Below, piece by piece: positions 24,845 through 38,497 of a stretch of 64,000 nucleotides of DNA (its first letter is position 1; each line of letters starts with the position of its first letter). The notes beneath the pieces were generated by a model. It saw only the letters and a program-made list of their open reading frames with translations. It was not told the DNA's origin and ran no database searches. Made by a program: the position numbers and the translations under genes. Origin of the DNA: Xylocopa sonorina (taxonomy: Eukaryota > Arthropoda > Insecta > Hymenoptera > Apidae); the NCBI RefSeq assembly GCF_050948175.1, contig NC_135204.1:1355473-1419472 (forward strand), in the 5' to 3' direction.

Positions 24845-25260
24845 TAACGATAACGAGGACGCGCTATCGTTCCACACCTAACGACCGTTATCGAGATTCG
24901 GTTGGCAAAAATTTTCGCCGTTAAGCGTGATTGAGAGCAACACGGGCCCCGGATAGCGGGAACAAATTGGGGGGACAGGTTTATCGCTACGCGGTTTCAG
25001 ATAAAGGACCTCTTACCAAACGCTTTACGATCCTTCGCGGTACGCGTCACTGACGCGGAGAAATACTTTGTTGCAGCGATTCTAAGGACTGCGATATATC
25101 TACGTTATATCTCTCGTTTCTTTATTTTTCAATTATCCTCCACTTCGTGGGTTGAATTCCGGGATGCGAGTACCTCGATGTTTCTCTAACTTCAAATTTT
25201 TACAATTGAAGGAAGCATTATAAAGATTACAATAACAATTGACAATCAGACGCTTGGTGG

Positions 25261-25288
25261 TTTTTTTTTTTTTTTTTTTTTTTTTTTT
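25261..25288. repeat. T28 homopolymer
   Basis: An uninterrupted run of 28 T lies in intergenic DNA. It could be the poly(A) end of an old minus-strand retroposed sequence or simple slippage; no target-site duplication was identified. Confidence 0.9.
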
Positions 25289-27416
25289 CTTGAATCGTTT
25301 ACTGGGCCGTCGCGAATAATTTACACTTGCATTTGCGGCTAACTAAGAATTCTTTAACCGAAGCCGAACACAACGATAGCCTACGCCATTGTTTCTCGAG
25401 TAGTCGACAGCAGAACGAAAATAGTAAATTCCGCTGGGTCGACTTTAAAAATTGAACCGCGCGACACATTTAGATGGTCGGAGCGCGCGAAACGGTGGGT
25501 CTGATCGCGTGTCGCCCCGTTCGCAGAACGCGTGGGCCGACGATTGCGAGCCGGCTCGATCTCACGACTTAACGATTTCCAGCGACGAGGTACAAACTGG
25601 CGAGCGCGGTGCCGCGAGGATTTCACGGATGTCGCGTCTCGCGAGTGGGTGGACCGTAGAAAGTGGAATAAAGCGTCAACCACCACCGGGACCGTCTCGG
25701 GGAGCCGGGAAATTTTCGACGACAACAGAATCGCGAACTCCTGCCAACTTAGCGGTTCGACATCGCTACCAGACAATAAAGATAATCTCCTTCGCGTATC
25801 CTTGACATTTACGCACTACTAGGCCGCATCAGGAGGCTCGGTCCCTCGTTTGCCTCGCGTCCATGGATGCCGTACGAACGGCGGACAGATAAGTGCAGCC
25901 ATTTTCCTGAACAGCTGACGTAATTCGAAGCGCGATCTCTGTTATCGCGCAATAGCATAACTCGCGGAAATTATCGGACGTTCCATGCAGACTCGGTGAG
26001 CATCGATTCCGTTCGCGCATAAGAATACCAGAAGAACTGCACGGCGATCGAGGAATAGGATCTCTTCGGATCGTTTAATAGGGGGACGGCAAGCAAAATC
26101 GAAGGGTCCACGATCTATCCGAACGACTCCCCCGGCCACGAGGAGGATGGTATCAGCCCGCGGCCGGGTTTTTCATACTGTAATGCCGATGGTTAGACGG
26201 TGAAACGCTCCTCTGCGGTCTCCCGGCCTCCTATGGTGGGCGTGGGAACCGTAGAAACTGCCAGGGCACGCTCCGCAACGTGCCACCACCACCCTCTCCA
26301 TTTCCTACTTTTCAACATCCAACGCCGATTTCGTTTGACGATTCGATTCATCGTCAATACGCCGCGATCGAGCAGCGATCCGCGAAGGATCCACGGATGA
26401 TTGCTCGCGCCGCGGATGGATGGACGCCCACGACACACGGTCGTTCCCTTCGACTCGCCCCGCCGGTACCCGCGAAATCGATCGTCTGCTTTTCCGCGCT
26501 CGTCCCGCCGACCCTTTATACGGTGAGCGAGCGGCGCATCTCGTTATTGCACATGAAATTGGAGACGCGAGCCATAAAAGCGTATCTTGGGAACGCATGG
26601 CAGCGGGATCCTCTCCCGGTGCCTCGCCTGTTCGATCGTTTCTCATGTTGGGGTCGCCGGATTTTTCCCGATGCCACTATGGTTTAATCCGGAGATCGGA
26701 TACCCCGCGATTGACGCCTACACTGCCTAGCTTTGACCGGCAACCAGCCAGGAGATTGCTCGACGGATCGTTCGGCATCGTTGCCGATCGTTGTCCTCCT
26801 CACGGAACGAATTGACTCTTTCAAGGAGACGATCGGTTTTTATCGATCTCTTCTGTACGCGTGATGCTTGGTTCTTTATCGAAGAACTTTTGTAAGGTTG
26901 TTCTAATAACCAACGCAGGGGTTGGAAATTAAGTGAGAGCGATTTTCAAATTGTTTGAGAGGATTGCTAGTGCAACGATCACGTAGGATTTCATCGCGCG
27001 TAGCTTTATTTTTTTGTAGACTTTTTTTATTGAATCATCGATTACAAAAATTGTCTTAAAACTGACGACTTTTTCTACATATTTTACAGCACAATTGTAA
27101 ATTGTATTTTCGGCTTTGTCAGTAAAATGTTATAGCACATTAAAATGACCGCCGTCAAATTGGATTGTCGTAAAAATAACAGGCCTTTGTGTTCTCGGGT
27201 TAATGTAATTTTTGTGGTGCGTTACGGCGGCGCATAATTAACGTGCTGCAGCTCGTGGTGCGTCTGTTGCAGGTGGGGAACCGGAATGAATTCGTTTCGT
27301 AACCGCGAACAATGCACGCGTTTGGGCGTTTAACGCGCATTGTGACGGTCCATAAAGTATCCAAGTGCTTCGTCGGAGACGTTTCTTGTTCTTCTGTTCT
27401 GCGGACGCTTTAATTT

Positions 27417-27439
27417 AAAAAAAAAAAAAAAAAAAAAAA
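27417..27439. repeat. A23 homopolymer
   Basis: An uninterrupted run of about 23 A follows TTTAATTT in intergenic DNA. No retroposon body was recognised 5' of it. Confidence 0.9.
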
Positions 27440-30400
27440 CATCACAGTCTTAACTCTCCACTACCCAAAATTGGGCTTTATTTAATTATCGTTTGACAAA
27501 TTTTTCCTTATTCTAAATAATAACGTTAGGCCGAAAAATTCGGACAAACATTTGTTCAGTAGTACCACGTATTAGTAAATCTCCGAATCGTTTAGAACGG
27601 CGTGAAAAAATTGTTGGACACCGACGATGAATGGACTGTACGAATGTACCGATCTTTTACACGGATGTATAATGTAACCTCGCTATAGTACAGCCCATGC
27701 AGAGTACCAACATGGCCCTACGCGTCCCGCGCGCGAGCTCGTATAATCGCGCTGGCCACGACGTGTTCGCTTGATTCACGACACCCCGGAAGCGTAGTGA
27801 CTGCGATACGAAATGCCGTGACACTAGACAGTCGGCATCTCCGGTGCCTTCTATAAGACCCCATAAATCACTGACAACAAAGCGACTGTCCCACTGTTAA
27901 ACGCTTCCCTCTCGCGGCTGTTCCATCGTCGATTCGCGTCGTCCCAGAACGAAGTTTGTCCCGCGTTTCGAGGATCCTCGCGCGATCGTTCCGCGAGTTC
28001 TCCGTCCGCCGCGGTCGTTTCTCCCGGCTGAAAACTGCGTGACGAAACGCGGTTCACCGTATTTGGCTAGCGCGGCGAAACGTTTCGTTACCACGGGTCG
28101 TGGCTCGAACTGTGTCAAATGGACAAAAAATGGCGAGGGACTCCGTGCAATTTAACCGCACGCGATAGAAAAATGTATAATGTTATAATTTGAAATTGTT
28201 ATCGCGGGTGAACCGGAGATGATTGGCGCATAATTTACACCTCTCGGCGGTACGCGCTCGCGTATACCTACGCTGCCAGCTTGGTACTGACAGCGACGGG
28301 CAGCTGGTACCATCGTACCGTATCTATCGCTATATAACTCTACCAGGCTCAAAAAACGATGATCGTTTCAAAGTGCTTTTATATGGAACAAAGGCGAGCA
28401 CAAACCTCCGTGTGTATTTAAAACGTACACCGTAGATTACGGTTCCGCGGTAATCGCCTAATCTATATTACAGGCCGGAGAATGCTTCCAATTTATAACC
28501 CCTTACCGAATGCCAGATATTCATCGAGGAAATCGTCCGATTTGCCCGGCGAGGTCCGTGCTCCTATTCCGGAAACCGTTCGCGCTGCGTAAAAAATAAC
28601 CGAACGATACCGGTTATCTCGCAACGAACCGCGGCGGCTTATCGGCTCCGTTCACGGAACCGTACGTACAATAATCATACGCTTGCTTCACGTAACGCTT
28701 GCAACGATCCACGCGAGCCGAAGGTGTAACGACGAGACGAGCGATACGAAAATCGAGAAAGAAGAAAGGGAAGAGGACGGGACCGTGCGTCGCTGTGACC
28801 AGAAACCACCCTGGTCCCCGTGGCACCATCTGTCAACCGGCTATACGTACCTGACAGGCCGATAAACTGGCTGACGGAGCCACGGACCCGCCTTGCATTA
28901 TGCAACCGAGGCGCGCCGGGCTTTTCTTTTCAAGATGTTCGCGGGAGAACCAGTCGGTTCGAGCCAAGCAGGAAGGCGAAACGGGCGAGGTATGCCGGCG
29001 CAGGGCCGACCCTTTCGTACCTCGGTACCACCTGCGGCTACGAAAGGGCCACACCGCGAATATTATTATCCGGGTGCAGCCACCACGACCGAGACCGAGA
29101 TCACCGATCTTCGCGTCATTCTCTCCCCTCCCACCGTTCGTTCGCTGAATTAATTGTCGTACCGCGATGCACCGATTACGGGCCTTCTTCTACACGTAGC
29201 CAAGCGGCGCGAGAAAGAACCGGAGATCCCCGATGAAGCGCGCCTCACACCGAAGCGTTTCTTCGATTCTACGGGATTGAGGATGCTGTAAGCGCGTAGC
29301 TGAACTTCGATAGACCATTTTATTTTCTGGAGAATATTTAGTTCTTCGATACCTGAAACATTTCCACGCGATTTTTTACTAATTACGATCCAGAAGAGGA
29401 GTGTGTCCCTGCTCTGAACGAGCTTTAAGGCGGTGACCCGAAACTTGCTGTGCAGGCCACAGGCTCTTACAATTAGAGGCTGTTAGGTTTATCGCATTAA
29501 ATATCTGTGTTATTGCTCGTGCGAGGCAGGACTCTCGCTTTTGATGTATAGATAATCGATCGATCAATGTGTTTCGTGCACCGAGCAATGAATAGAAAAT
29601 GATTGTGACAGAGGCTCGGTATGAAAAGAAGTCTTTGAAGGGTTGTCTGCGGACAATGACACCGACAAAAAGAGAACTGTTTTCGATGGCAGAATAATTA
29701 ATGTGTAAAATGGTTGTGCTCGTTATCTGTAAGGAAGAACAACGGAGTACAATGCACAGTGTTCCTAATACGCTTGGCGATTCGAGCTATTCCTTGTGTC
29801 GACACACGATTGAGGCCCTCGCACGCTTAGGGCTCTCCCTTCCGAGAAAATAGTTCCGCGTTGCGGGAGCCGGTACTCTCTGTCCTATTTTCATAGCTTT
29901 CTTCATTTCTGTTCTTATCACCGATCCTCTGGAATTCGCTTTCACAAAGCTACACAACCAAGAAGATCGCATAACCGTTCAGGAATGAAAGATCTTAAAC
30001 TGGTACAAGCAGCCTTAGAAGGAAATCATTTCGAAGGGTATCTCTGATATGATTCGATTTGTAATCACGCCTGATTACTACTGGAAGATTTGTATTTTCT
30101 AATATGAATAAAATTGAAAAGTTTATGTTGCACAAGTTACCAATACCGTAATCCAGCTTATCTTACATTCGTGGATCTTCCATCGTTGGAAAAGTGACGA
30201 GAAATCGCTTCCGTAGGTTTCCGGGATGAAAACGCATTGGTAATATGTATCGATGGAAATCGTTCGAGCACACCCTGTACATCTCTCTCCCACCCTTCCG
30301 CCCCCGCTATTACAGCTCGCAGCAACGTCGGGGGTGGCTGCATCGGCAACGTTGCACACTGCTGGCGTCGCATTACGTTTATTAACCTAACCTTACCAGC

Positions 30401-32846
30401 ACACGAACACACACGAACGAGCCTGCATGGAACCTTTTGCGATTACACGTAAGTACCTACAGCTCGAGCTGTCGTAAACGACAGCTTTTGCGTGTACGCG
30501 AACAAAGCGCAAGGACTTGTTGCGCCAGCAACCCCCATCCGCCTTTTTTAATGGCCGTAATTTCAGCTCTGACAAATCGTTCGAATCAATTTTTCTGATA
30601 CATTCATTCTTCCCCCATCCATTTTCTACATTGTATGAACAGTTAGTGGTTGTTGATAACTTTTCTTTTTCGATTACTCGAATTCTTGCATGGTGAACCG
30701 GACGGCATGAATTATTCCGAACAGTTGAGAATTCTCACCCTGTTTCGCAGTCGCAGAAAAAAGTTACCAAGTTTGCACGGAACCAGACTTGAAAATCCGT
30801 AGCCGAATTTGAAATATTCGAAAGTTTGCAAATGATATACGAACTCGACGTTCGGAATAAATTTTAAAGAAATTTACATAACCGACAACGCGTTCCAAGG
30901 AACAAGGGTCAGTGGTCGCGCGTCCACGACTTTGAAATCACGGCAAACGAAAGAAACACCGTTTTCAACCGTGGAACGCGTTCGATCGATTAGCGGTCGA
31001 TAGAAAATCAGTATAGGAACGCACACGTCCTAACGACACGACATCTCAGCGGTTTGTTACGTGCCTCGATTCGATTCACGATGATTCACACTGTCCCGCC
31101 GGAACGATCCAACGTGACACAGCCAACCGTGATTAGATTTGCCCGCGAGTAATTTCAACGGGCAACAAACGAGCAAACGAACGTAAAACAGATCACGAAT
31201 GTTATTATCGCGGTGAGAGCAGTCAAGCGAAGCTTGGCGAACGTTTCTAACCGTGCACCACCTTCCCCGCGAGACCCTGCTACCGTGCCATTTCGTTTCA
31301 GGAATAATCCCCTTTCGTTCGTTTTCCACGAACTCGGGCTACGCTTTCGTTTTAAGTTCGTTGCTGTCCGATTCGTTGTTGGAAACAATTTCACCAGGGC
31401 ACGACGAACGAACGGATTGATTAGATGTTTAATTAGCATAATGTCGGTAGTTGTAGTTGTGCGTGCCATCGCGTCGTCCATCAAGAGAGAGTTGACTGCT
31501 GATCAAGAGAGATAAGTACTGCTGTTCCTTGAGTGACAGATCTTTGTCGTTGAAGCTCCATAAAAATCGTTCGCATCTCCGTCATTCTCGTGGATCGCGC
31601 AGCAATCGTTCGAAGACGTAATTATATCGTTGCCAGAGTCGTGAAGCTCTCTAGCTGCCAGCATTGTCTCGATCCGGCTGGTGCGACGCGCTAAATTAAT
31701 CTAACACGGGCCGTTTAAGCCCAGCTCTTCGTCCCTTAACGCGATCAATGAATCTCCCGCGCTGCCCGGCACCACGGCTCTCCGTGATTGCTGGACGGGC
31801 TGACGTGACAAAGTAACATCCTGGCTGAATTAATACGGGGGAAATGAAATATTATCCCTTACGATTACGGGGCTCCATTGAGGGATCCAGCGTGGAACAC
31901 GCTGATCTCCCGAGGAGGACGCGCGAGCTGGCTGGGCTCTTAACGACCAAACTTAATGACCGTCGTAGCTCGTGCTCGCGTGCACCGGTTCCTCGGACAA
32001 CTTCGCGCGGGGAAACTGCAACACTAAAATGGCGGTAATATCTCTTTTAACGCGGTACGGCACGTAGCGCGTCGGTTATCTCGAGAATGGAATAGCCCAG
32101 GTGTTGAAAGTAGGTAATAGTAGCTTCCAAGATATTGAAGTATTAAGTAGCCAACAGTGGTCGATATAAGAACGCATTCCATTTTTATCAATAATTCAAT
32201 TCTCGACAATTCGCTCGCTAACGTCGAAAGAAAATAAAATTTTTCAAATAAATGTTTAATCGAGGAAAATGTAATTCGATCGCATGGCAAGCTATTTGAA
32301 TGCGTTTGAAGAAATTCGGGTAAGCATTCGCTTATGACTTGGTGCGAAAGAACGGGTAGCACTTAAACTGCGCAATATTACGAAGAATACAATGTCAGGA
32401 CGTTTTCAAATGAATTCAAGCCGATTCCACGATCTTACCGCGCGCGCACAGAAATATCGCCACCACTCGAAGACCAGCAGGATACTACGCCACTTGAATC
32501 GCCGAGTCACGATTGCTCCGATTCTCAAGATTATTCGGAGCTGAAATAAATTACCGTACGATCGTTGTAGGAGGAAGCTCCCTGTTTCGAATTTTTTCAC
32601 TCGAAACAGATTTTATGGTTGGTTATCCGAACGCGTCGAGGTTAACTGTAATTCGCTCGATTACGTGCCGTCATCCCGAATGCCGTCGATATAAATATGA
32701 CGCGTTGTAGACTTGAAAAATTTGAAAGATTATCACCCCGCCATATATATAATATCGCGGAGTGGGTTGCCTCGTTCTTATATAAGGAAGCGGCCTACCC
32801 AACGAACAACTGTTGCGCAAAAAGCGGACGTTAAACAAAAGAGAGG

Positions 32847-32852
<6 letters not shown>

Positions 32853-32887
<35 letters not shown>
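32853..32887. repeat. (GA)n microsatellite
   Basis: About 35 bases of pure GA lie inside a purine-rich stretch starting at 32841, immediately 5' of a GC-rich segment. Confidence 0.96.
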
Positions 32888-32890
<3 letters not shown>

Positions 32891-35800
32891 GCCGCTGCTA
32901 ACCATAATTCAGTCGCGACGATAAATCTACCCGGTGGACAGGGAGAAGGAACGAGGGCGGCGAGAGCGTAATTAAAAATAAAGCACCACGGAAACATTGA
33001 GACGTCTCCGGTGTAAGCTGTCTCCGTTGCATACGAACGACGTCCACGGTCGCAGAAGAAGCTCGTTCGTGGAGGTGGACAACATTCCCGTCCCACGTCC
33101 GGTCGGACGGTATATCGCGTGGTCCGTGGAACGAGCGACGGAAAAATCGTCGATCGATCTGGATAAAGATTCGATCGAAAGATAACAGATCTACGCCGCC
33201 TACGCGACCGCTGGGCCATCATCGTTTGTCCCGGTGAAAGTAGTCCAGCGACGCGCGACCTTCCCCGACGGAACTAATTTAGACCTCGCCGTGATGACTT
33301 TCGCATAGATTAGCGTACCGATACGATTCGTTGCGGTTCGCGTATTAATCGTTTCTCGTTCGAGCGACACCGTTCCGTCAGTGTTTGCGTGCAGCAGATA
33401 TTAATGTCTCCGCGATAGTGGGTTTAAGATTGCGCGGGGCGTATTCCGTATTCGTTCGCGACGTCGTGGCTGCAATCCGCTCGTGTCTGGACACGGTTCG
33501 TAGCCTCGGGGATTTATGTGGGAAGATCGTCGGGGACGGAGGCTTCCTATTAAAATCGTAGCGTAATGGTAACAGTGCGGGTAGTCAGAACTCGCTGCAG
33601 TCAACGCATCAGAGCTAAAAATCAGCTGGACTCGACGGTTCACGATATCTCGGATGCCTGGATGAAATTTTCACGAATCCCATCTTGCTCTTAAGCGAAT
33701 GAAAACCGAGTAACCAAATGCGTTTGCATAATAGTTCTATCATCGTTAATTTATCGTCAAATGCGGCATGGTTGGCCCGATTCTTTCCACGCGCGACTGC
33801 AAACGCCGGACAAATTGCCGGGATCGTTGGAAATTATTCTACGTTCCATCCACCAGGAGGGGATTTTTAAAGCGTCACCCTGCAAGGAGAACTTTTAACC
33901 TTGACGGACCACTTGAATGGTCCTCGAGGAAAGAGGAAGGGAGACTGACGAGCGCGCGTCAAATGATGGCGCAAACGCCGTACTTTCCATTCTTTTTCCA
34001 TCGCAGCGAACACTTTCGCGTCGCTTCCCACGAAAAGCGATCTTGTGGGTGGAGATTGGCCCGATCGAGAAACGTTCACCGTAAACCAGCGTGGAAATGA
34101 TCCGCCACGTGATTTAGTAGCGTGTATTTCTAAATATGTTGCAGCTAAAGGTCGCCTCTAAATATCTAGCGCAGTGGTCATTAAGAGGAATCGTATTCAT
34201 GCTTATCTCTTTACTGTTAACTCGCTCGAACACGTAGAATCGCAGTGTAACAAATAGGATAATTTTTGTGAAAAGTATACAAGCATTTTTTAAATATTAT
34301 TTCGGTAATTTTCACGTTAATAAATTTAACGCGTTAAGTTGTTCTCGTTCCGAGCTGATAAAGTTTATAGCACAATTAAGCGTATAAATCACGTCGTGTG
34401 TCCACTCGAGGCATGCCTTACGATGGCAGTGCGAAATGCTTCGAATAATATAATAATAACCAACAAGACGATGGAACATAAGATTCGCTAAAATCGTAAA
34501 TAACAGGTTCATCCCCTTGTTCCACCCGTGACATCGCTGAAAGGCATCGCAAAAGCCTTGCACATTCAACGAAATAAATACAAGTTCTACTCGATCGAAA
34601 GTTCTCCGATCTGTGGCGCGTCCAAATGCTTGGACGGAGTAGCCAATCTACGAGAAAGGGCTCAACGTCCACAGATTCCAGGCAATCGCACCGCATTCCT
34701 CTTCGGTTTTCTCACGTGTCAACAGGGCCGAAATAATGATTCCTAGTTACCGAACCATAAGTAGCATCCTCGATACGATCGAGCAAGATGCTCTTCTAAA
34801 GCGAGGTTCCGGCTGACGAATACGTGGACAGCGCCCATTCTATTTTAATCGCGCGGTTAACGAAGCAGCGGCTAAGCCCATTGTCAGCGACGCCTCTCGA
34901 ATGGATCGATGCTCGGTCTCCTCGACTCCGTATAATTACACCCTGCGATTGAATGGAGCGCGCCAGACGGCCCCCATTCGTCGTCGAATAAAAGCGTCGC
35001 TCGTGTCAAATCATTTTCCTTTCCTTTTTCCATTCTATCCCGCGTCACTTGTCGCCGGCGATGAAAGTAAACGAAAAATAGAGACCGCTGCGGTAACGAA
35101 GAGAATTATGCGGCAATTATTATGCTCGGCCGAGTGAAACTCGCGAAGGATTCATTAACGTGGGGCTTCACCCTGCGTTGATAATTAAAGTCGCGCGAGA
35201 AACGAAGCCAATGCCATTAGAGGGAATCGTGAAACGTTGATAAGTACTTGGGTAGAAGAGTATCCACGAGGGAGTTGGGTGAACACGGCCGACAATGAGT
35301 TAACGCGGTGATAAGTGACCTTTTTACCTTTTCGTTGTCAGGGTTAATAATAGCTCTCTGTAGCCAACACGGGACATTGGTGACGGTGAAGCGAAATTTC
35401 AGTCTGTGCTTTTTTCAATTGCGGCAAGGGCGGGATTTAATATATATGCGAGTTGTGAGAGACGATTAGTTAACGTAATAAATATTTTTCAGAATATTAA
35501 CGTATACCAACGTACCAATTTAACGATAAAACCAAGCGAGCTCCTCTCGATAATGGTTGGCGCGAATGGTTCTTCCAGAGATTCGCGTGAAATCGCGTTG
35601 GGAATGAGAAACGAGATACAGGTCGGTGATCGCAGCGTGAGAGCAGAGACGTATCGATATTCGAGCAATTAGAATCGGAACGGACACTCCGGTCATCCTC
35701 GATTCGAGAGCGGGGACCTGTCGCGGATCGGCTGACATTTAGCTCGCGTTATCGTGGCGTCGTCTCGAGGGTTTTTGAGCAGGGTCCGTGCACGTGCAAT

Positions 35801-36480
35801 CGAGAGTAGGATTTTTCGCGACGATATCCGGCAGGCATCGGGATGCGTGGGAGGGTGGGGGCTGAAAACAACGTCGGATAACGATGTTTTCTTTCAATTT
35901 ATCCGCGTCGACAGGCACGAGCTCGCGGCGCGCAGCGTAATTGCGAGAGTCGCCCGGATAGCCGCGCGGATAGTCGATAGCTGGCTGCGCGCATCGCGAA
36001 ATTCGTGAGCTGATTATCCTCTTTGACGGGCGATGCGCGTTAAGCACCATGCACACAATTGCGGTTACGACCTTGCTCGTGACCGTGACCCTATGCGCGT
36101 ACCGCGGGGGGAGTCATTCGTGAGCACTCCGTGGTTCGCTACACTCGACGGCCCTGAAATCGACTTCCACCGGCAACGTGCTCGCAGTCTCGGGGGCTGT
36201 CGGCCGTTACTCACCTGTTTTCACCGTCGAACGCCCTCTCGTCTGTCCTCCCTTCTTAGCTCGCTTCTTGATTCTCGCTTTTCCTGCGCTCGCCCGGCTA
36301 TTAAGCACCGTGCACACCGTCCCACCGCCGCAGCCACCTGACGACAACTCCTAATTGCCGATCGTTCGAAAACACTTTGCGCGCCCCGTGGACAATTGCG
36401 CCTCATTTAATACGTCTGCCAGACATTTTCAACGTATTTAATGCTCGAGCCTTTTTCATCCCGTTTTTATCCCACTTTCC

Positions 36481-36520
36481 CCCTCCCCCCCCCCCCTCCC
36501 ACCCCCACCACCACCACCCC
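36481..36520. repeat. C-rich tract with CCA repeats
   Basis: C-rich DNA with an unbroken C12 run is followed by ACC/CCA triplets. On the complementary strand it is G-rich and could fold as a quadruplex; this is sequence-based only. Confidence 0.85.
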
Positions 36521-36704
36521 GCCGAGCGACCATGTATCCCTGATGTACCTTTCCGCCGATGCCTCCACGGCTATGCTCAAGGCTGAATTTACAACAGCGC
36601 CTGGCTGTACCTCGTCCTCCAGCTAGCTTTTATAGGTAAGCTACATTTATCCTTTATTCATCGTGTTCACTTTGTTCCCGCGTTTTCGTGCGCAATAAAG
36701 AAAC

Positions 36705-36705
<1 letters not shown>

Positions 36706-36742
<37 letters not shown>
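36706..36742. repeat. (ATT)n microsatellite
   Basis: Twelve ATT triplets lie in intergenic DNA. Confidence 0.96.
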
Positions 36743-38431
36743 CCCTGGCGTGGATTCAGAAATTGGAAGGGATATTTTTCGAAGGGAAATCGCACGGCTT
36801 AACGAGAGGAGCGCCCCGCAATTGTAACGCGAAATTTTATTTACTTATGAGAGGAAAAAATTACGATTTCATTACGATTTCTCCCCGTCTTCGGTCTCTT
36901 TAAAAAAAACTAGGAACGTGTGAATAATTATTGAAAGCAGACTGCTTTGTTCGAATCATTTTCATGGCAAAGTTGTCACGAATGTAAAATACAGATATAC
37001 ATCGGAGTAAGAGACGAAAAGAGAACGAGGCCGAGCGCGAGTGGAATGAACTGTAGCAGCTTATCCGCCCGGCGAATTATTGTTTCCGCTTTCTCGGTTG
37101 ATATTATCGTGACGCAACTCGATTATAATGCAACCGTACCTCCTCCGTCTTTCTTCGTTCCTTAACCGTGGTATCGAGTAATGCCTGCTTATAGCGGCGG
37201 AATAATAATGGCACGTTGCTTCCACGTAGCCACACTAGCCGCCACCAGTTACCCATAAATTCGTTGTAAGCGCTCCAAAAATGCCACGGATCGCTCCACG
37301 CGTTTTCCCACGATCAATTTCTTGATCGACGTCTTCGTAATTAATCTCGCATTTAATATTTATTCGTAACCGCATAGTTCGATGGTAAATGCTGCGAACT
37401 TGAGCTTGAGGAAATTGATAGACGTAATTAAATCGAACAACTTCCAATTTACTATTGTTTTGCAATAAAATTGTAAGAGGAGTAGTATCTTTAATTAAAT
37501 TCGAGTTTGGTAAGAGCCTACCAAAATCCGTTCGTATTCCAGAACTCGGAGACGAAAGTCCATTACGTAGGTAGGCAATTAAATTCGAGCCTTATTGGGG
37601 AGCACGTCAGAGACGATCAGGGCTCGTTACCGTCGAAGGAACCTAGCCACGCGGTACACAGTCTCGCACACACCTGCGCAGGTGGAGCCGCGGAGGCTAC
37701 ACGCGCGCCTACGTCCACAGTCGCGAGCCAAGCGTTCGTCGTGGTTGGGTACGAGGCAGAAGGATCGCAGCGCAAGAAAGCCATCGCGAAGGAACTCGAA
37801 CTCGAGCTCGCAGGGTTAGGAGAGAAAATGGAATGCCGGACAGTTGCTGTTGGTACACCGCACCGCCGCTACGTGCTTTTATTGCTCGGGGATGTTGCTC
37901 GATCACGTCGATTGACGCATGTAGTTTTATTCCCCCGTAATAATCATTAAGATCCTCTCACGTCTCTAATAGAGACGCGAGCAGTCGTCGGTCGGCGGGG
38001 TTCTTGCGATCCTTAATTGACAAGTATATCGAAAAACGCGAGCCGAGCCGAGCCGGTGAATAACCATATATCGAAAATAAAACAGGCGCATAGGCGTTCG
38101 TGTGATTGATAATTGCCGTTCCCCGCGTCAGTGCACCTTTGGCCATCAGTGGATCTTCGATTAGAAATAATACCGCTCGTTGGCGGAACGCTGGTAGCGT
38201 GGCAGGAATCGTTGGAATAGAGGCGAGACAGCAAAGTCGATCGACGTGTATCGGAGGCTATTTCTCGGTCGATCGCGTCTTCTCCTTTCACTGACGCTTC
38301 GACGGTGCTCGGCTTAACAACGATCTGGAAGCAACGGCGAGGGTGTTCACAGTCTCGTCGTTATCGAGATAAACAAGAGGAAGGAGGTGGTAGTAGAGGA
38401 GAGAACGGCACGGTTGAAAGCGTGCATCGGA

Positions 38432-38497
38432 GGTGGTGGTGGTGGTGGTGGTGGTGTCGGTGGCGGAGGCCGCCGCCGCCGCCGCCGCCGCCGCCGC
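38432..38497. repeat. GGT repeat followed by CCG repeat
   Basis: Eight GGT units (38432-38456) are followed after a short spacer by about nine CCG units (38470-38497). The G-rich and C-rich halves can pair, so a leader RNA covering this stretch could form a strong hairpin. Confidence 0.9.

Larger units (their letters stand above)
22761..38299. other. Intergenic region between the bestrophin gene and the gene starting near 40.1 kb
   Basis: In these 15.5 kb I could not recognise any conserved protein, tRNA, rRNA or transposon. Open frames on both strands are short, overlap each other and carry no family motifs, as expected by chance in GC-rich DNA. It contains a T28 run (25261), an A23 run (27417), a GA tract (32853), an ATT tract (36706) and a C-rich tract (36481). 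The frames at 24707 (+, 45 codons) and 32997-33185 (+) are the most protein-like in composition. Diverged mobile-element remnants cannot be excluded without database comparison. Confidence 0.55.

Noticed and set aside
32671..33222. 183-codon minus-strand frame and a 62-codon plus-strand frame at 32997-33185
   Set aside because: The two overlap each other, and the minus frame crosses the GA tract. The plus frame (ending EKSSIDLDKDSIER) is more protein-like but has no convincing exon borders.
37507..37950. 147-codon frame upstream of the second gene
   Set aside because: It begins at a non-ATG codon, has no domain, and overlaps other chance frames.
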